A stretch of DNA of 64,000 bases, from NCBI GenBank assembly GCA_964416065.1, contig CAYQCL010000001.1, positions 1 to 64,000 of the forward strand, read 5' to 3'. A program made the position numbers and the translations under genes. This document shows positions 54,266 to 62,687 of the stretch, one piece after another. Within the stretch, counting starts at the first letter, position 1, and each line of letters begins with the position of its first letter. Under the pieces are notes generated by a model, which worked only from the letters and a program-made list of their open reading frames with translations, searched no databases and was not told the DNA's origin. Source of the stretch: Limiplasma sp964416065. GTDB lineage: Bacteria; Bacillota; Clostridia; Christensenellales; Aristaeellaceae.

Positions 54266-54994
54266 GAAGGGAGCAAGCAGACGGCCACAGGGGCGGGCCG
54301 TCGGTATTTGTTCGGATGGGCCGCCGTCAAGGAATTCAATTCCAAGGGATTTAATCCGCCCTGCTGGCAGGGGAAGGATTACGGCACCTTCAGCCATGGC
54401 GGTACTATGGTGGTTCACGAAATAGGTCAGAATCCGGACGGCACCCTGAGAGTCGTCCCGCCGGAAACGGTGCGTAACGCCATGAGCAAGGAACTGCCCC
54501 TGGAATTTGAGGCGCTCACGGGGAGGTGGCAGAACTGCGAGGGCAGTTATCATACGGACACGCCTCATGCATACGCGTGTGCCCTGCTAAGCATTCTGCC
54601 GGAATGCTATCGCATCGAGGCGGATGTGACCTTCACTCAAAGGCCGCTGGAATACGGCATTGCCCTGCAGATGGATCGGGACTTTGTGAAGGGATATTAC
54701 CTGCAATGGGAGTCCGCGCGTCAGCGCGTACAGTGGAAAAGCGCCATTCGTATGTATGAGGATGGCGGCGCCACCTTCCCCTATGAGGTGGAAATGGAGC
54801 ATGCAGTCTCCATAAAGGCCGGAGTCCCCACACATGTGACCATCCTTGCGCAAGAAAGTCTGATTGTTGTGTATCTGAATGGACAAACGGCCATGACCGT
54901 GCGTGGCTTTGATTATACAGCACGCAGACTGGGCCTGTATGCGTTTGGCGGTAGCGTACAATTTGACCACGTAAAGCTATATACTATGGAGTAA
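54266..54994 (+). pseudogene. 5'-truncated glycosyl hydrolase, GH32-like C-terminal part
   Basis: The frame begins without a start codon (KQTATGAGRRYLFGWAAVKE) and goes on to the beta-sandwich of GH32-type enzymes: THGGTMVVHE-like FSHGGTMVVHEIGQNPDG and ADVTFTQRPLEYGIALQMD. The N-terminal catalytic five-blade domain is absent. With the kinase and regulator upstream it may be what remains of a fructan-type use locus. The family call rests on pattern only. Confidence 0.65.
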
Positions 54995-55000
54995 GATAAA

Positions 55001-55034
55001 AGGCAGAGTCTCACAGGAATATGAGCCTCTGCCT
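55001..55034 (-). terminator. Terminator of the Tct/PHP operon
   Basis: The stem AGGCAGAG/CTCTGCCT is followed on the minus strand by TTTTATC, 27 bases after the PHP gene stop. Confidence 0.75.
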
Positions 55035-55060
55035 ATTTAAACCCAAAAGAACAATTTTCA

Positions 55061-55903
55061 TCAGTCCCGGGCGGCGTCCATCGCCTCCAGAAAGCTCAGG
55101 GGCACCTCCAAATCACCATAACCATCCAGCAGATCCAATCCTTTTTTGAATGAACCGTGAAAATCGCTGCCGCCGGAACGAAGCTTGCCAAAGCACTGGG
55201 CCAACGCCTCGGTGCGGTCGCGCCAATCCTGATCGAATTCGCAATAGCGGGTTTCCAGTCCATCAGCGCCCAACTCCAGAAGCGTAGCGCAGATTTCACA
55301 GCTGCGATCGCGGCTCTGACTGTCAATCTGGTTGGTATGAGCCACGAAGGCCAGCCCGGATGCGTCATGAATCAGCTGAATGCATTCCACGGGATCGGGG
55401 CATTGTCGTTCCACGTAGGCCACTCCGCCTTTGCGCAGATAGGTGTTCATCGCGGTACGAAGATCGGGCGCATAGCCGCGCTCCACCAAAATCTGACCGA
55501 TATGCGCCTTGGTAAGCACGCAGCCCTGAAAACGTTCCAAATCCTCAGGAGCAATGTTAAAGTGGGCGTCGCGTAGTTTTTGCACCATCTGCGCGTTGCG
55601 GATGTCACGGGTAGCCGCCAGTTCGCGTACACGACTCACAAAGGAGAGGTTGGTATAATCTACAAACAGACCTACGATATGAATTTCGCACCCATCACGC
55701 TTTGTCGTCAGTTCTATGCCGGGTACAAGCCTTAGTCCGATCGAGACCGCGACTTCAGAGGCTCGGGCAAGGCCATCCACCGTATCATGATCGGTGACAG
55801 CAATAGCCGAGGCTCCCTTTTGACACGCATAGCGCACCAACTCCTCCGGCGTCAGCGCACCGTCCGATGCGGTTGTATGTGTGTGCAGATCCACTCGTTT
55901 CAT
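55061..55903 (-). CDS. PHP-domain phosphoesterase
   Basis: A 280-residue protein of the PHP family like RnmA/YciV. The metal ligands are DLHTHTTASDGALTPEEL at the start, VTDHDTVDGLARA, PGIELTTKRDGCEIHIVG, and SGGSDFHGSFKKG near the end. Such enzymes cleave phosphate esters, among them pAp and short RNA 5' ends. AAAGGAAG precedes the start used. It is the last gene of the transporter operon, 20 bases after tctA. Confidence 0.9.
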   Translation of the reverse strand: MKRVDLHTHTTASDGALTPEELVRYACQKGASAIAVTDHDTVDGLARASEVAVSIGLRLVPGIELTTKRDGCEIHIVGLFVDYTNLSFVSRVRELAATRDIRNAQMVQKLRDAHFNIAPEDLERFQGCVLTKAHIGQILVERGYAPDLRTAMNTYLRKGGVAYVERQCPDPVECIQLIHDASGLAFVAHTNQIDSQSRDRSCEICATLLELGADGLETRYCEFDQDWRDRTEALAQCFGKLRSGGSDFHGSFKKGLDLLDGYGDLEVPLSFLEAMDAARD

Positions 55904-55923
55904 GGCTGTCTTCCTTTCCATAC

Positions 55924-57420
55924 TTATCGGACCTTCTTGCGCTCCTTGCGCCGCGCCAGAAGTGCTTTGATGTTGGGCAGGAACAGGAACACCAGCGAAA
56001 GCACCAGAATGGCTAGGGAGATGGGCCGTTCAAAGAAGATAAAGGGACTGCCCTTGGAAAGAATCAATGAGCGGCGCAGATTGGTTTCAAACAGGTTTCC
56101 CAGCACCAGGCCAATGGTAAGCGGCGGAATGGGAAAATCAAAGCGTTTCATCAGAAAGCCAACGATACCAAACGCGATGAGCAGCGTCACCTCAAAGGTG
56201 GTGTTGCCGATGGCAAAGCCGCCCATGCAGCATACGGCGATAATGGCCGGAATCATGATTATGGTTGGAACCTTAGAGATGTTGGCAAAGCCGCTGGAGA
56301 AAAGCAACCCCTGAAACAGCATGAAGAAGTTGATAACCAACAGACCGCCCATGATGGCATATACCCAGATACTTCCATCGCTAAACAGGGCTGATCCGGG
56401 GGTGATGCCCTGCATGGTCAGCGCACCCAGCATGATGGCCGTCAAGCTGTCGCCGGGGATGCCCAACGTGAGCATGGGAATCATGGTGGCGCCGGTCACG
56501 GCGTTGTTGCCGCACTCGGCGGCCACGACGCCCTCAATTTCACCCGTGCCAAACCGTTCCGGATGCTTGGATGCGCGGCGTGCTTCATTGTAGCAGAACA
56601 TGGCGGAGGTCGCGCCGCCGGTGCCCGGAATCGCGCCTATGATGGTACCGATTACCGAGGAGCGGAGCAAGGTTTTCCAGTATTTCAGAATATCACGCAG
56701 ACGTATGCTGGCTTTGACATAAGGGGTGCGCTCCACGTTTTGACGATGCTTGCCGCCGTAGGTTTCTTTGGACATCACCAGCACCTGCGCTAAGGCGTAG
56801 GCACCCAGCATGCAGGTAGAAACCTTGAGCCCGCCCATCAGACGGTAGTTCCCAAACATCAGACGCTGCGAACCGTAGATGGTATCCAGACCAACCGTGC
56901 TCAGCATCAGGCCCAGGGCGGCGGAGAAAAGGCCCCGAAGCTTGTCCTTGGCCGTGCCTACGGCCGCGATCATGCCGAATACGCACAGGGAAAAGTATTC
57001 CGGAGAACCGATTTTGAGTACAACCTTGGCCACCGTGGGCGCCATAAACATCAGCACGATCGCGCTGAATACACCGCCTATGGTAGAGGAGATAAGCGCT
57101 ACCCGCAGCGCGTCACCCGCACGGCCCTGCTGGGCCAGCGGATAACCGTCGAATACGGTGGCCGCCGCGTTGGAGGTACCGGGGGTGTTGATGAGGATGG
57201 CGGTAATGGAGCCGCCATACATGCCGCCGCAGTAGGTACCCAGCAGCAGGTACATGCCGCTCATGGAATCCATGCCGTAAGTGAGCGTCAGCACCACAGT
57301 CACGGCAAAAGTGAGGCTTAAACCGGGCATGGCACCGATCACAATACCCAGCGCAATGCCCAGGTTCATAATCAGTACGTTATGCAGCGTAAAAACCGAT
57401 GTGAAAAGCTCTCCTAACAC
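55924..57420 (-). CDS. tctA: Tripartite tricarboxylate transporter large permease TctA
   Basis: A 498-residue membrane protein of about 12 helices. The TctA marks are ALGIVIGAMPGLSLTFAVTV, LLGTYCGGMYGGSITAILIN, and TPGTSNAAATVFDGYPLAQQG. It forms the channel with TctB; the ligand depends on TctC. The spacing from tctB is 12 bases. Known ligands of the family are citrate and other carboxylates; the one here is unknown. Confidence 0.96.
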   Translation of the reverse strand: MLGELFTSVFTLHNVLIMNLGIALGIVIGAMPGLSLTFAVTVVLTLTYGMDSMSGMYLLLGTYCGGMYGGSITAILINTPGTSNAAATVFDGYPLAQQGRAGDALRVALISSTIGGVFSAIVLMFMAPTVAKVVLKIGSPEYFSLCVFGMIAAVGTAKDKLRGLFSAALGLMLSTVGLDTIYGSQRLMFGNYRLMGGLKVSTCMLGAYALAQVLVMSKETYGGKHRQNVERTPYVKASIRLRDILKYWKTLLRSSVIGTIIGAIPGTGGATSAMFCYNEARRASKHPERFGTGEIEGVVAAECGNNAVTGATMIPMLTLGIPGDSLTAIMLGALTMQGITPGSALFSDGSIWVYAIMGGLLVINFFMLFQGLLFSSGFANISKVPTIIMIPAIIAVCCMGGFAIGNTTFEVTLLIAFGIVGFLMKRFDFPIPPLTIGLVLGNLFETNLRRSLILSKGSPFIFFERPISLAILVLSLVFLFLPNIKALLARRKERKKVR

Positions 57421-57432
57421 AGGCCCACCTCC

Positions 57433-57939
57433 TTAAGGCAACTGCACATGCAGCACAAATTTGAATATGGCCCACATGGCTGCCGCGAAGAGATACACGT
57501 ACAGGTACCATTGCCATCTGCGGCAGCCCAGCAGCGACAGGATCGCCGGAATCATGACCAGGGTGGGCAGAATGAACCCGATATGATCGATGCCCAGGCC
57601 ATAAAGGCAGATCAGCACGTAGACAATCCAGGGGATGAGCGCGGTGATTCGTTCATGCGCAGTTTTGGGAGCGGACCTTTCATGAATGGTACCCGCTGCC
57701 ATGGCCGCCGCCCGGGCCTTTTGAAAGTGTATGGCCGCCTTAACCGTGCCCGCTATCGAACACAACAGCATGATCACACCGCAAAAATAGGGAAAGGTCT
57801 GCGGGGTAAAGACATCCTTTTTTGCCGCCGCCGGCACCTTGATGAGCACCGGAATGATGTAAAACACCACCAGCAGCGAAAGCACGGTGCACACCACCAT
57901 GACGATAACGTTCTCCCGAGCTTTTCTGTATTCTTTCAT
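57433..57939 (-). CDS. tctB: Tripartite tricarboxylate transporter small permease TctB
   Basis: A 168-residue protein of four predicted helices in the TctB pattern: VVCTVLSLLVVFYIIPVLI, then FPYFCGVIMLLCSIAGTVKA, WIVYVLICLYGLGIDHIGFI, and a last YVYLFAAAMWAIFKFV. The ATG at 57939 has AGGAG eight bases before it; another ATG two codons upstream has it too close. Confidence 0.9.
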   Translation of the reverse strand: MKEYRKARENVIVMVVCTVLSLLVVFYIIPVLIKVPAAAKKDVFTPQTFPYFCGVIMLLCSIAGTVKAAIHFQKARAAAMAAGTIHERSAPKTAHERITALIPWIVYVLICLYGLGIDHIGFILPTLVMIPAILSLLGCRRWQWYLYVYLFAAAMWAIFKFVLHVQLP

Positions 57940-58032
57940 CTTCATATCTCCTGTGTGTGAAGATAAGGGAAAGGCTGCCGCACATTGCTCGTCGCACGCG
58001 GCAGCTCCCATTGTTCAGCAGGGTATGTGGCT

Positions 58033-59013
58033 TTATTTGAGACCGGCGGCGGTAAGAACATCATCCCAGCTCTGGGTCGCGTCGGCAACCCATTGGGTCA
58101 GCTCTTCCTCGGTGGGAATCTCGGTCATCGCGCCCGCGCCGGAGGAGACCAGAAATGCCTGGTACTCGTCGCTGAGTACGGTTTTGTTAATCTGCTGCTT
58201 CATCCATTGCACAACCTCGTCGGGGGTGTCCTTGCGCACGGCCACAATCTTCACGCCGGCGAGGGGCTCCAGACCGGTAATGCCGTAATCCGCCATGCAG
58301 GGAACGTCAGGCAGCAACGGGGTAGGCGTGGAGTAGCAGGTGAGCAGGGCGTTCATTTCCCCGTTCTGCACATAGGGTACGATGTAGTTGTCGTCCATCA
58401 GGCCGAAATCCACCTCTCCGTTCAATACGGCCTGCATTACGCCGTTGGAGCCGCTATATACGATGTTGGTCGCATTTTCCATCTTGTCCAGCTGGATCAG
58501 GGCGTGATACATTTCCACATGGGAGTGGCCGCCAATGGAGCTTACACCCACGTTATAGGGCTGGTCGCCGGTGATGAGGGCCCATACGTCATCCGCCGTT
58601 TTCAGGGGCGAATCGGGGCGTACCACCACAACACCCACGCTGTCATTCGCCAGCTTGGCGATGTAGCGGAAATCGTCGGCGGTATAAATCACATCCGCCG
58701 TCAGCGGCATGGTGATCAGACCGGTGGTGGACAGGGTGATCAGCGTATGGCCGTCCGCCGGACGGGTTACGCATTCCGCCATGCCAATGGATTGCGAGCC
58801 GCCGGAGATGTTTTCCACCACGACGTTGCCGCCCAGGTTCGCGTTGCCCATAGCGCGGGTGAAGGTGTCGGTCGCGCCGCCGGCGGAGGAGGGAACAATC
58901 CAGGAGATGACCCCGCTGGGATAGCCCGCGGGCTGCGCGACTTCCTCCGCAAAGGCCATGGTCATGGAAGTAATCAGAATCAGGGATAGAATAACACTCA
59001 GGATTTTTTTCAT
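58033..59013 (-). CDS. tctC: Tripartite tricarboxylate transporter substrate-binding protein TctC/Bug
   Basis: A 326-residue secreted binding protein. The signal is KKILSVILSLILITSMTMAF with cleavage near AFA. The Bug-family pocket marks are IVPSSAGGATDTFTRAMG and VVVENISGGSQSIGMAE. It lacks a lipobox cysteine. It is first of the tctCBA-PHP operon. The 93 bases to tctB hold no terminator I can support. Confidence 0.94.
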   Translation of the reverse strand: MKKILSVILSLILITSMTMAFAEEVAQPAGYPSGVISWIVPSSAGGATDTFTRAMGNANLGGNVVVENISGGSQSIGMAECVTRPADGHTLITLSTTGLITMPLTADVIYTADDFRYIAKLANDSVGVVVVRPDSPLKTADDVWALITGDQPYNVGVSSIGGHSHVEMYHALIQLDKMENATNIVYSGSNGVMQAVLNGEVDFGLMDDNYIVPYVQNGEMNALLTCYSTPTPLLPDVPCMADYGITGLEPLAGVKIVAVRKDTPDEVVQWMKQQINKTVLSDEYQAFLVSSGAGAMTEIPTEEELTQWVADATQSWDDVLTAAGLK

Positions 59014-59080
59014 GATACTTGTCCTCCGTTCACAGTAGATTGCATTTTTGCCTCCGTCCTCCGGAGAATTTCTTGCATTT

Positions 59081-59109
59081 ATCATACACAGAATCACATC
59101 TGATGGCAA
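59081..59109 (-). promoter_or_regulatory. Sigma-A promoter of the tctCBA operon
   Basis: TTGCCA and TATGAT with a 17-bp spacer on the minus strand. AT-rich direct repeats TGATAAAATGATAAAA just upstream may be regulator sites for the divergent DeoR proteins; this is inference. Confidence 0.65.
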
Positions 59110-59219
59110 GAAGTGAGTGATAAAATGATAAAAAGCCAAATTTGATCATTTTTATGTATAAAAAGGGGTATAAATCAAATAAAAAAGAAAACTTTCGTTC
59201 CAAAAATGATTGAAATTGA

Positions 59220-59247
59220 TTGAATAATTTGAATTTAGGCGTATAAT
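59220..59247 (+). promoter_or_regulatory. Promoter of the tandem deoR genes
   Basis: TTGAAT and exact TATAAT with a 16-bp spacer on the plus strand, about 23 bases before the first DeoR start. Confidence 0.7.
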
Positions 59248-59270
59248 TAAGAATGAAGGGGGAAAGAGGC

Positions 59271-60011
59271 ATGCTCAGGGAGGAACGGATGGAACGCATT
59301 GTTCGCATGGTGCGTGAAAAGGGCCGCGTGACCACGGCGCAGCTGAGCGCCTATGTGGGATTCAGCGAATCAACCGTGCGAAGGGATTTAGCTCATCTGG
59401 AGGAAAAACGTATAATTCTGCGCAATCGTAACGGGGTCGTGCTTTATCCGCAGCATCACACGGAAACCTCGGTGCATTTTCGCGCGGCGGTGAACGCCCA
59501 GGCCAAGGAGAAAATTGCGGCATGCGCGGCGCATCTGGTGCCGGATGGAAGTCTTTTGTTTTTGGATTCCTCTTCCACCGTGCTGAGCATGGCCAATTTT
59601 TTAACGGCCCAAAAAAACCTGACGATCGTGACCAACAGCCTGCTTCTGGCTATGCTGATGCGCGATACCGATCAGCGGCTGGTGCTTACGGGCGGGGAGT
59701 TTTACGCGCCCTCCCACGCGTTTTATGGGGAGATGGCGGTTGAGGCGGTCCGCCGCTTCAACTTTGACTTTTGCTTTGTATCCAGCGTGTCCGTTACGCG
59801 CGACGGATATGCGGCGGAGGCACTGGCGCATAGCGTGCCGATCCGGCAGGAGGCTATCCGCCGTTCGGAAAAGGCGATCCTGCTGTGCGATCGAAGCAAG
59901 ATGGGGCTTCAGCGGCCCTACAACCTCATTTCCATCGATGAGATGGATTACGTGATTACCGACGATCCGATACAGCCTGCGCACACATCGGCGCAAGTGC
60001 TTCGGGTATAA
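59271..60011 (+). CDS. DeoR/GlpR-family transcriptional regulator (first of two)
   Basis: A 246-residue regulator. The N-terminal helix-turn-helix is VTTAQLSAYVGFSESTVRRD and the C-terminal sugar-isomerase-like domain reads PDGSLLFLDSSSTVLSMANF and TIVTNSLLLAMLM. DeoR proteins usually respond to phosphorylated sugars. It is divergent from the tct operon, so it likely controls it. The ATG is after AAGGGGGAAAG. Confidence 0.92.
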   Translation: MLREERMERIVRMVREKGRVTTAQLSAYVGFSESTVRRDLAHLEEKRIILRNRNGVVLYPQHHTETSVHFRAAVNAQAKEKIAACAAHLVPDGSLLFLDSSSTVLSMANFLTAQKNLTIVTNSLLLAMLMRDTDQRLVLTGGEFYAPSHAFYGEMAVEAVRRFNFDFCFVSSVSVTRDGYAAEALAHSVPIRQEAIRRSEKAILLCDRSKMGLQRPYNLISIDEMDYVITDDPIQPAHTSAQVLRV

Positions 60012-60024
60012 GGAGGAGGACGGC

Positions 60025-60801
60025 ATGAATCGGTTGGAACGCGAAGAGCGCTTTGGACGGATTCTGTCTCTGCTGGAAAAGCAGAAATTCTTAACGGTAG
60101 AGGAGCTGAGCCGCGAAATCTATGTGAGTCCCTCTACTGTCCGGCGCGATCTGGCGGAAATGGCACGCAGCGGTTATCTTCTGCGAAGCAGGGGCGGCGC
60201 GGCGGCCATTTCGTCCGAAAAGGAGGCGGAGGCCGTCTTTCCTGGGCAGGAGACTCAGCCAGCGGCGCATGATGCTCTTGTGAGACGGGCCGTATCCCTT
60301 GTGCGCGACGGCGACCTGCTGTTTCTGGACAGTTCTCGTCTGACGCTGGCTATGGCTCCGCTGCTGGCGGTACGCCGCAGACTGACCATTTTGACAAACA
60401 GCCTGACCTTTCTTTCTGAGTTTCCGGCCAAGAGCAGGGGCTGTCGTCTGCTTTGCTGTGCGGGAACGGTAGACACGCGTGGATTTTCCACACGGGGCAG
60501 CGCCGCGGAGCAGGACGCGGCTCGCTTTCATTATGATCTGGCGTTTTTTAGCTGCTCCGGCGTGGTGGATGGCGGCGCGGCCTGTCATTCGCTGTCCACG
60601 GCGGCGCTACTTTGCACGGCCATGCGACACGCGCGGCGCAGCGTTCTGATGTGCTCAGCGGAGAAGCTTGATCTGACGCCGCCGTGCATTCTGGCGGATC
60701 TGCATGATTTTGATTGGATTGTAACGGACGCGGCCGGTGAAATTCCCGGCGCTCCTCAAGAGCGCGTGATACACGTGGAAAGCCTATCCAACGAGTTTTA
60801 A
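60025..60801 (+). CDS. DeoR/GlpR-family transcriptional regulator (second of two)
   Basis: A 258-residue regulator in the same order: helix-turn-helix LTVEELSREIYVSPSTVRRD, then RDGDLLFLDSSRLTLAMAPL and LTILTNSLTFLSEFPA. It differs from the first copy throughout (the effector phrase FSCSGVV has no match), so it is an old duplication rather than a recent one. AAGGAGGAGG precedes the ATG, 13 bases after the first gene. Confidence 0.92.
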   Translation: MNRLEREERFGRILSLLEKQKFLTVEELSREIYVSPSTVRRDLAEMARSGYLLRSRGGAAAISSEKEAEAVFPGQETQPAAHDALVRRAVSLVRDGDLLFLDSSRLTLAMAPLLAVRRRLTILTNSLTFLSEFPAKSRGCRLLCCAGTVDTRGFSTRGSAAEQDAARFHYDLAFFSCSGVVDGGAACHSLSTAALLCTAMRHARRSVLMCSAEKLDLTPPCILADLHDFDWIVTDAAGEIPGAPQERVIHVESLSNEF

Positions 60802-60925
60802 GGATCGGCATACGATACTGTTTCGGCGAGAACTGACTATTTCAGCATTTAAATGGCTTTTGGAAAATGCGGGAATTCCAAACCTTGCGATGCGTATGGG
60901 CAGCTCATACGCGGAAAAACGAAAG

Positions 60926-60953
60926 TTGACACTGCGGCGGGGTATGTTATAAT
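60926..60953 (+). promoter_or_regulatory. Sigma-A promoter of the second degV
   Basis: Exact TTGACA and TATAAT with a 16-bp spacer, about 70 bases before the degV ATG. The rest of the 60802-61025 gap holds nothing I can support. Confidence 0.75.
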
Positions 60954-61025
60954 GAAAAAAGACCCTCGCGGAAAAGATTCTTGCAGACGGCCAAACGCGG
61001 TTTTGGCGGAATGGGGTGAACAAAA

Positions 61026-61892
61026 ATGACAGAGGTACGCAAAACGGTAATCGTTACAGATTCCTCATGCGATTTAAGCGATGAGCAGCTTTCGAGGTAT
61101 CAGATCCGTTTGATATCTTTACGCGTTGTATGCCAGAACGCGGAGTATCGCGATCGCGTGGATATCCAGGAAGACGAGCTTTACGAGCTGTTAACCAAGG
61201 AATTGCCCAAGACCAGCCTGCCCCTGCCGGAGGACGTAATAGGGCTGTATGAACAGCTGGCCAAGGAGGGCGTTACGGATGTGATCCATCTTTCTATTTC
61301 CTCCGGCCTTAGCGGCACCTATAACATGGTGCGCATGATCACGGCGGACTACCAGGATCGCATGCGGGTGCATGTGGTCGATTCCAAGACGCTCTCCACA
61401 GGCCTGGGCATGATGGTTTTGGCGACGGCCAAGGCGCTGGAGGAGGGCGCGACGCCCGAGGAGGCGATCGAACGCGCCCAGCGCGTTCGCAAGACGCAGC
61501 TGGGCATGTTCGTCATTCGCACATTGGAATTCTTACGCAAAGGTGGCCGCATCGGTCTTGTCGAGGGCGTGGTGGGCAGCCTTTTGCAGATCAAGCCGGT
61601 TATCTTTGTCAATGATGATGGCGTATATCAGACGCTTGCCAAGGCGCGCGGGTATAAGGGCGCCGTGGAGGCGATGCTGCAGGAGGCCAAGCGCTTCTTT
61701 GGCAGCGCGAAGGTCGAGCTCTCGGTCGTCAACGGAAAGGCCTATGAGGATGCGGAGAGGCTGATGGAGCGGCTGAAGAGCGAAATGGATGTCGCCGAGG
61801 GCGCATTTATCTCCTCAGTCAGTCCCGTGCTGGCCATCCATACGGGGCCGGGCCTGCTGGGCATTGTGGCCAACAAGGCCGATCCGGCCTGA
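61026..61892 (+). CDS. DegV-family fatty-acid-binding protein (second copy)
   Basis: A 288-residue DegV. Landmarks are IVTDSSCDLSDEQLSRY, PKTSLPLPEDVIGLYEQL, HLSISSGLSGTYNMVRM and the end SPVLAIHTGPGLLGIV. It is not close to the copy at 25.4 kb in detail. Its last 74 bases overlap the opposite-strand Cys/Pro-rich gene. Confidence 0.94.
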   Translation: MTEVRKTVIVTDSSCDLSDEQLSRYQIRLISLRVVCQNAEYRDRVDIQEDELYELLTKELPKTSLPLPEDVIGLYEQLAKEGVTDVIHLSISSGLSGTYNMVRMITADYQDRMRVHVVDSKTLSTGLGMMVLATAKALEEGATPEEAIERAQRVRKTQLGMFVIRTLEFLRKGGRIGLVEGVVGSLLQIKPVIFVNDDGVYQTLAKARGYKGAVEAMLQEAKRFFGSAKVELSVVNGKAYEDAERLMERLKSEMDVAEGAFISSVSPVLAIHTGPGLLGIVANKADPA

Positions 61893-62595
61893 CCGGCGGC
61901 GGATAAAGCGGTAGATCGGGGCAGGCGGGCTCGGAGCAGTGGATCTTGAACGGCTCAGGCCGAAGCAGATAGATTTCAAGCTCGATGCAAAGCTGCACCT
62001 TAAACGTGCATCCCTCGGGGCACGGGTCCGCGCAGACCAGCCGTACGCAGGGGACAATCAGCAGCGTGTTGCGCGCAAGCTCGTTACAGGAGCAGACGGC
62101 GCGCAGATAGGTTTCGACATTGACCGTCGCGGAAGCATGATGGAGCTGCCCACGGCAGTCACACACCTGGGCGCAGACGGGAATGCTGACACAGATGGAA
62201 AGCTGACCCTGGTTATGAGCGGAATTCAGCGGCGACCACCATGGCTGGGCGCCGCTTTGCTGTACCTTGACAAGCGTCAGCGGCGGCTGGGCGCAAAGCT
62301 CCTCCAGCGTCAGCTCCGTGCAGAGGCAGGGAACGCTGCGGCGCTCGCAGGCGATGATCTTTTGTAAAAGCACGCCCTCAGTCCTCATAGGCTTTGGCGG
62401 CGGGCAGCTCGGTCTTGCGCAGCAGCCAGGCTTGGGAGGCGGACAAATCGGCGCCGCGCAGCAGTCCGGTTTGGGAGGCGGACAGTTCGGTCTTGCGCAA
62501 CAATCAGGCTGGGAGGGAGGACAGACGGGGATAGGATGGCAATGTGCATTTTTGGCTTCGTTGCAAACATGACAGCCGCAGGGCGGATGATGCAT
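61819..62595 (-). CDS. Cysteine/proline-rich repeat protein, unknown function
   Basis: A 258-residue protein with more than 35 cysteines. Residues 25-69 are four units of 13 with pattern CPPPKPxCCAxPx, the last one short. The second part (from residue 70) is a Cys-rich domain with LLQKIIACERRSVPCLC, GQLSICVSIPVCAQVCDC, and CADPCPEGCTFKVQLCIELE. AAGGAGGAATCCAT before the ATG is a strong site. It could be a spore-coat or other disulfide-linked surface protein; there is no signal peptide. No family is known to me. Confidence 0.75.
   Translation of the reverse strand: MHHPPCGCHVCNEAKNAHCHPIPVCPPSQPDCCARPNCPPPKPDCCAAPICPPPKPGCCARPSCPPPKPMRTEGVLLQKIIACERRSVPCLCTELTLEELCAQPPLTLVKVQQSGAQPWWSPLNSAHNQGQLSICVSIPVCAQVCDCRGQLHHASATVNVETYLRAVCSCNELARNTLLIVPCVRLVCADPCPEGCTFKVQLCIELEIYLLRPEPFKIHCSEPACPDLPLYPPPVRPDRPCWPQCPAGPAPYGWPARD
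62389..62523 (-). repeat. 39-bp in-gene tandem repeat coding the CPPPKP units
   Basis: Three full units and one partial unit of 39 bases code for the Cys/Pro repeat; the units differ at a few bases, so the array is not a fresh expansion. Confidence 0.85.
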
Positions 62596-62616
62596 ATGGA
62601 TTCCTCCTTGAGTAAG

Positions 62617-62652
62617 AAAATAGCTTGACGGATAGAGGTTTTTCCGTCAAGC
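62617..62652 (-). terminator. Terminator of the ComEC-like hydrolase gene
   Basis: The 9-bp stem GCTTGACGG/CCGTCAAGC with a 12-base loop is followed on the minus strand by TATTTTCTT. Confidence 0.72.
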
Positions 62653-62687
62653 CATCCTATGCGTCCTAAACAGGGGGTGTGCGGAGC

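Noticed and set aside
62389..62523. CRISPR-like array from evenly spaced repeats
   Set aside because: The repeats are directly tandem, in frame and coding, with no spacers and no cas genes.
62267..62572. Plus-strand Gly/Gln-repeat frame (GLGGGQ units) opposite the Cys/Pro protein
   Set aside because: It has no ribosome binding site and is the mirror of the minus-strand 39-bp repeat, whose gene has a strong start signal.
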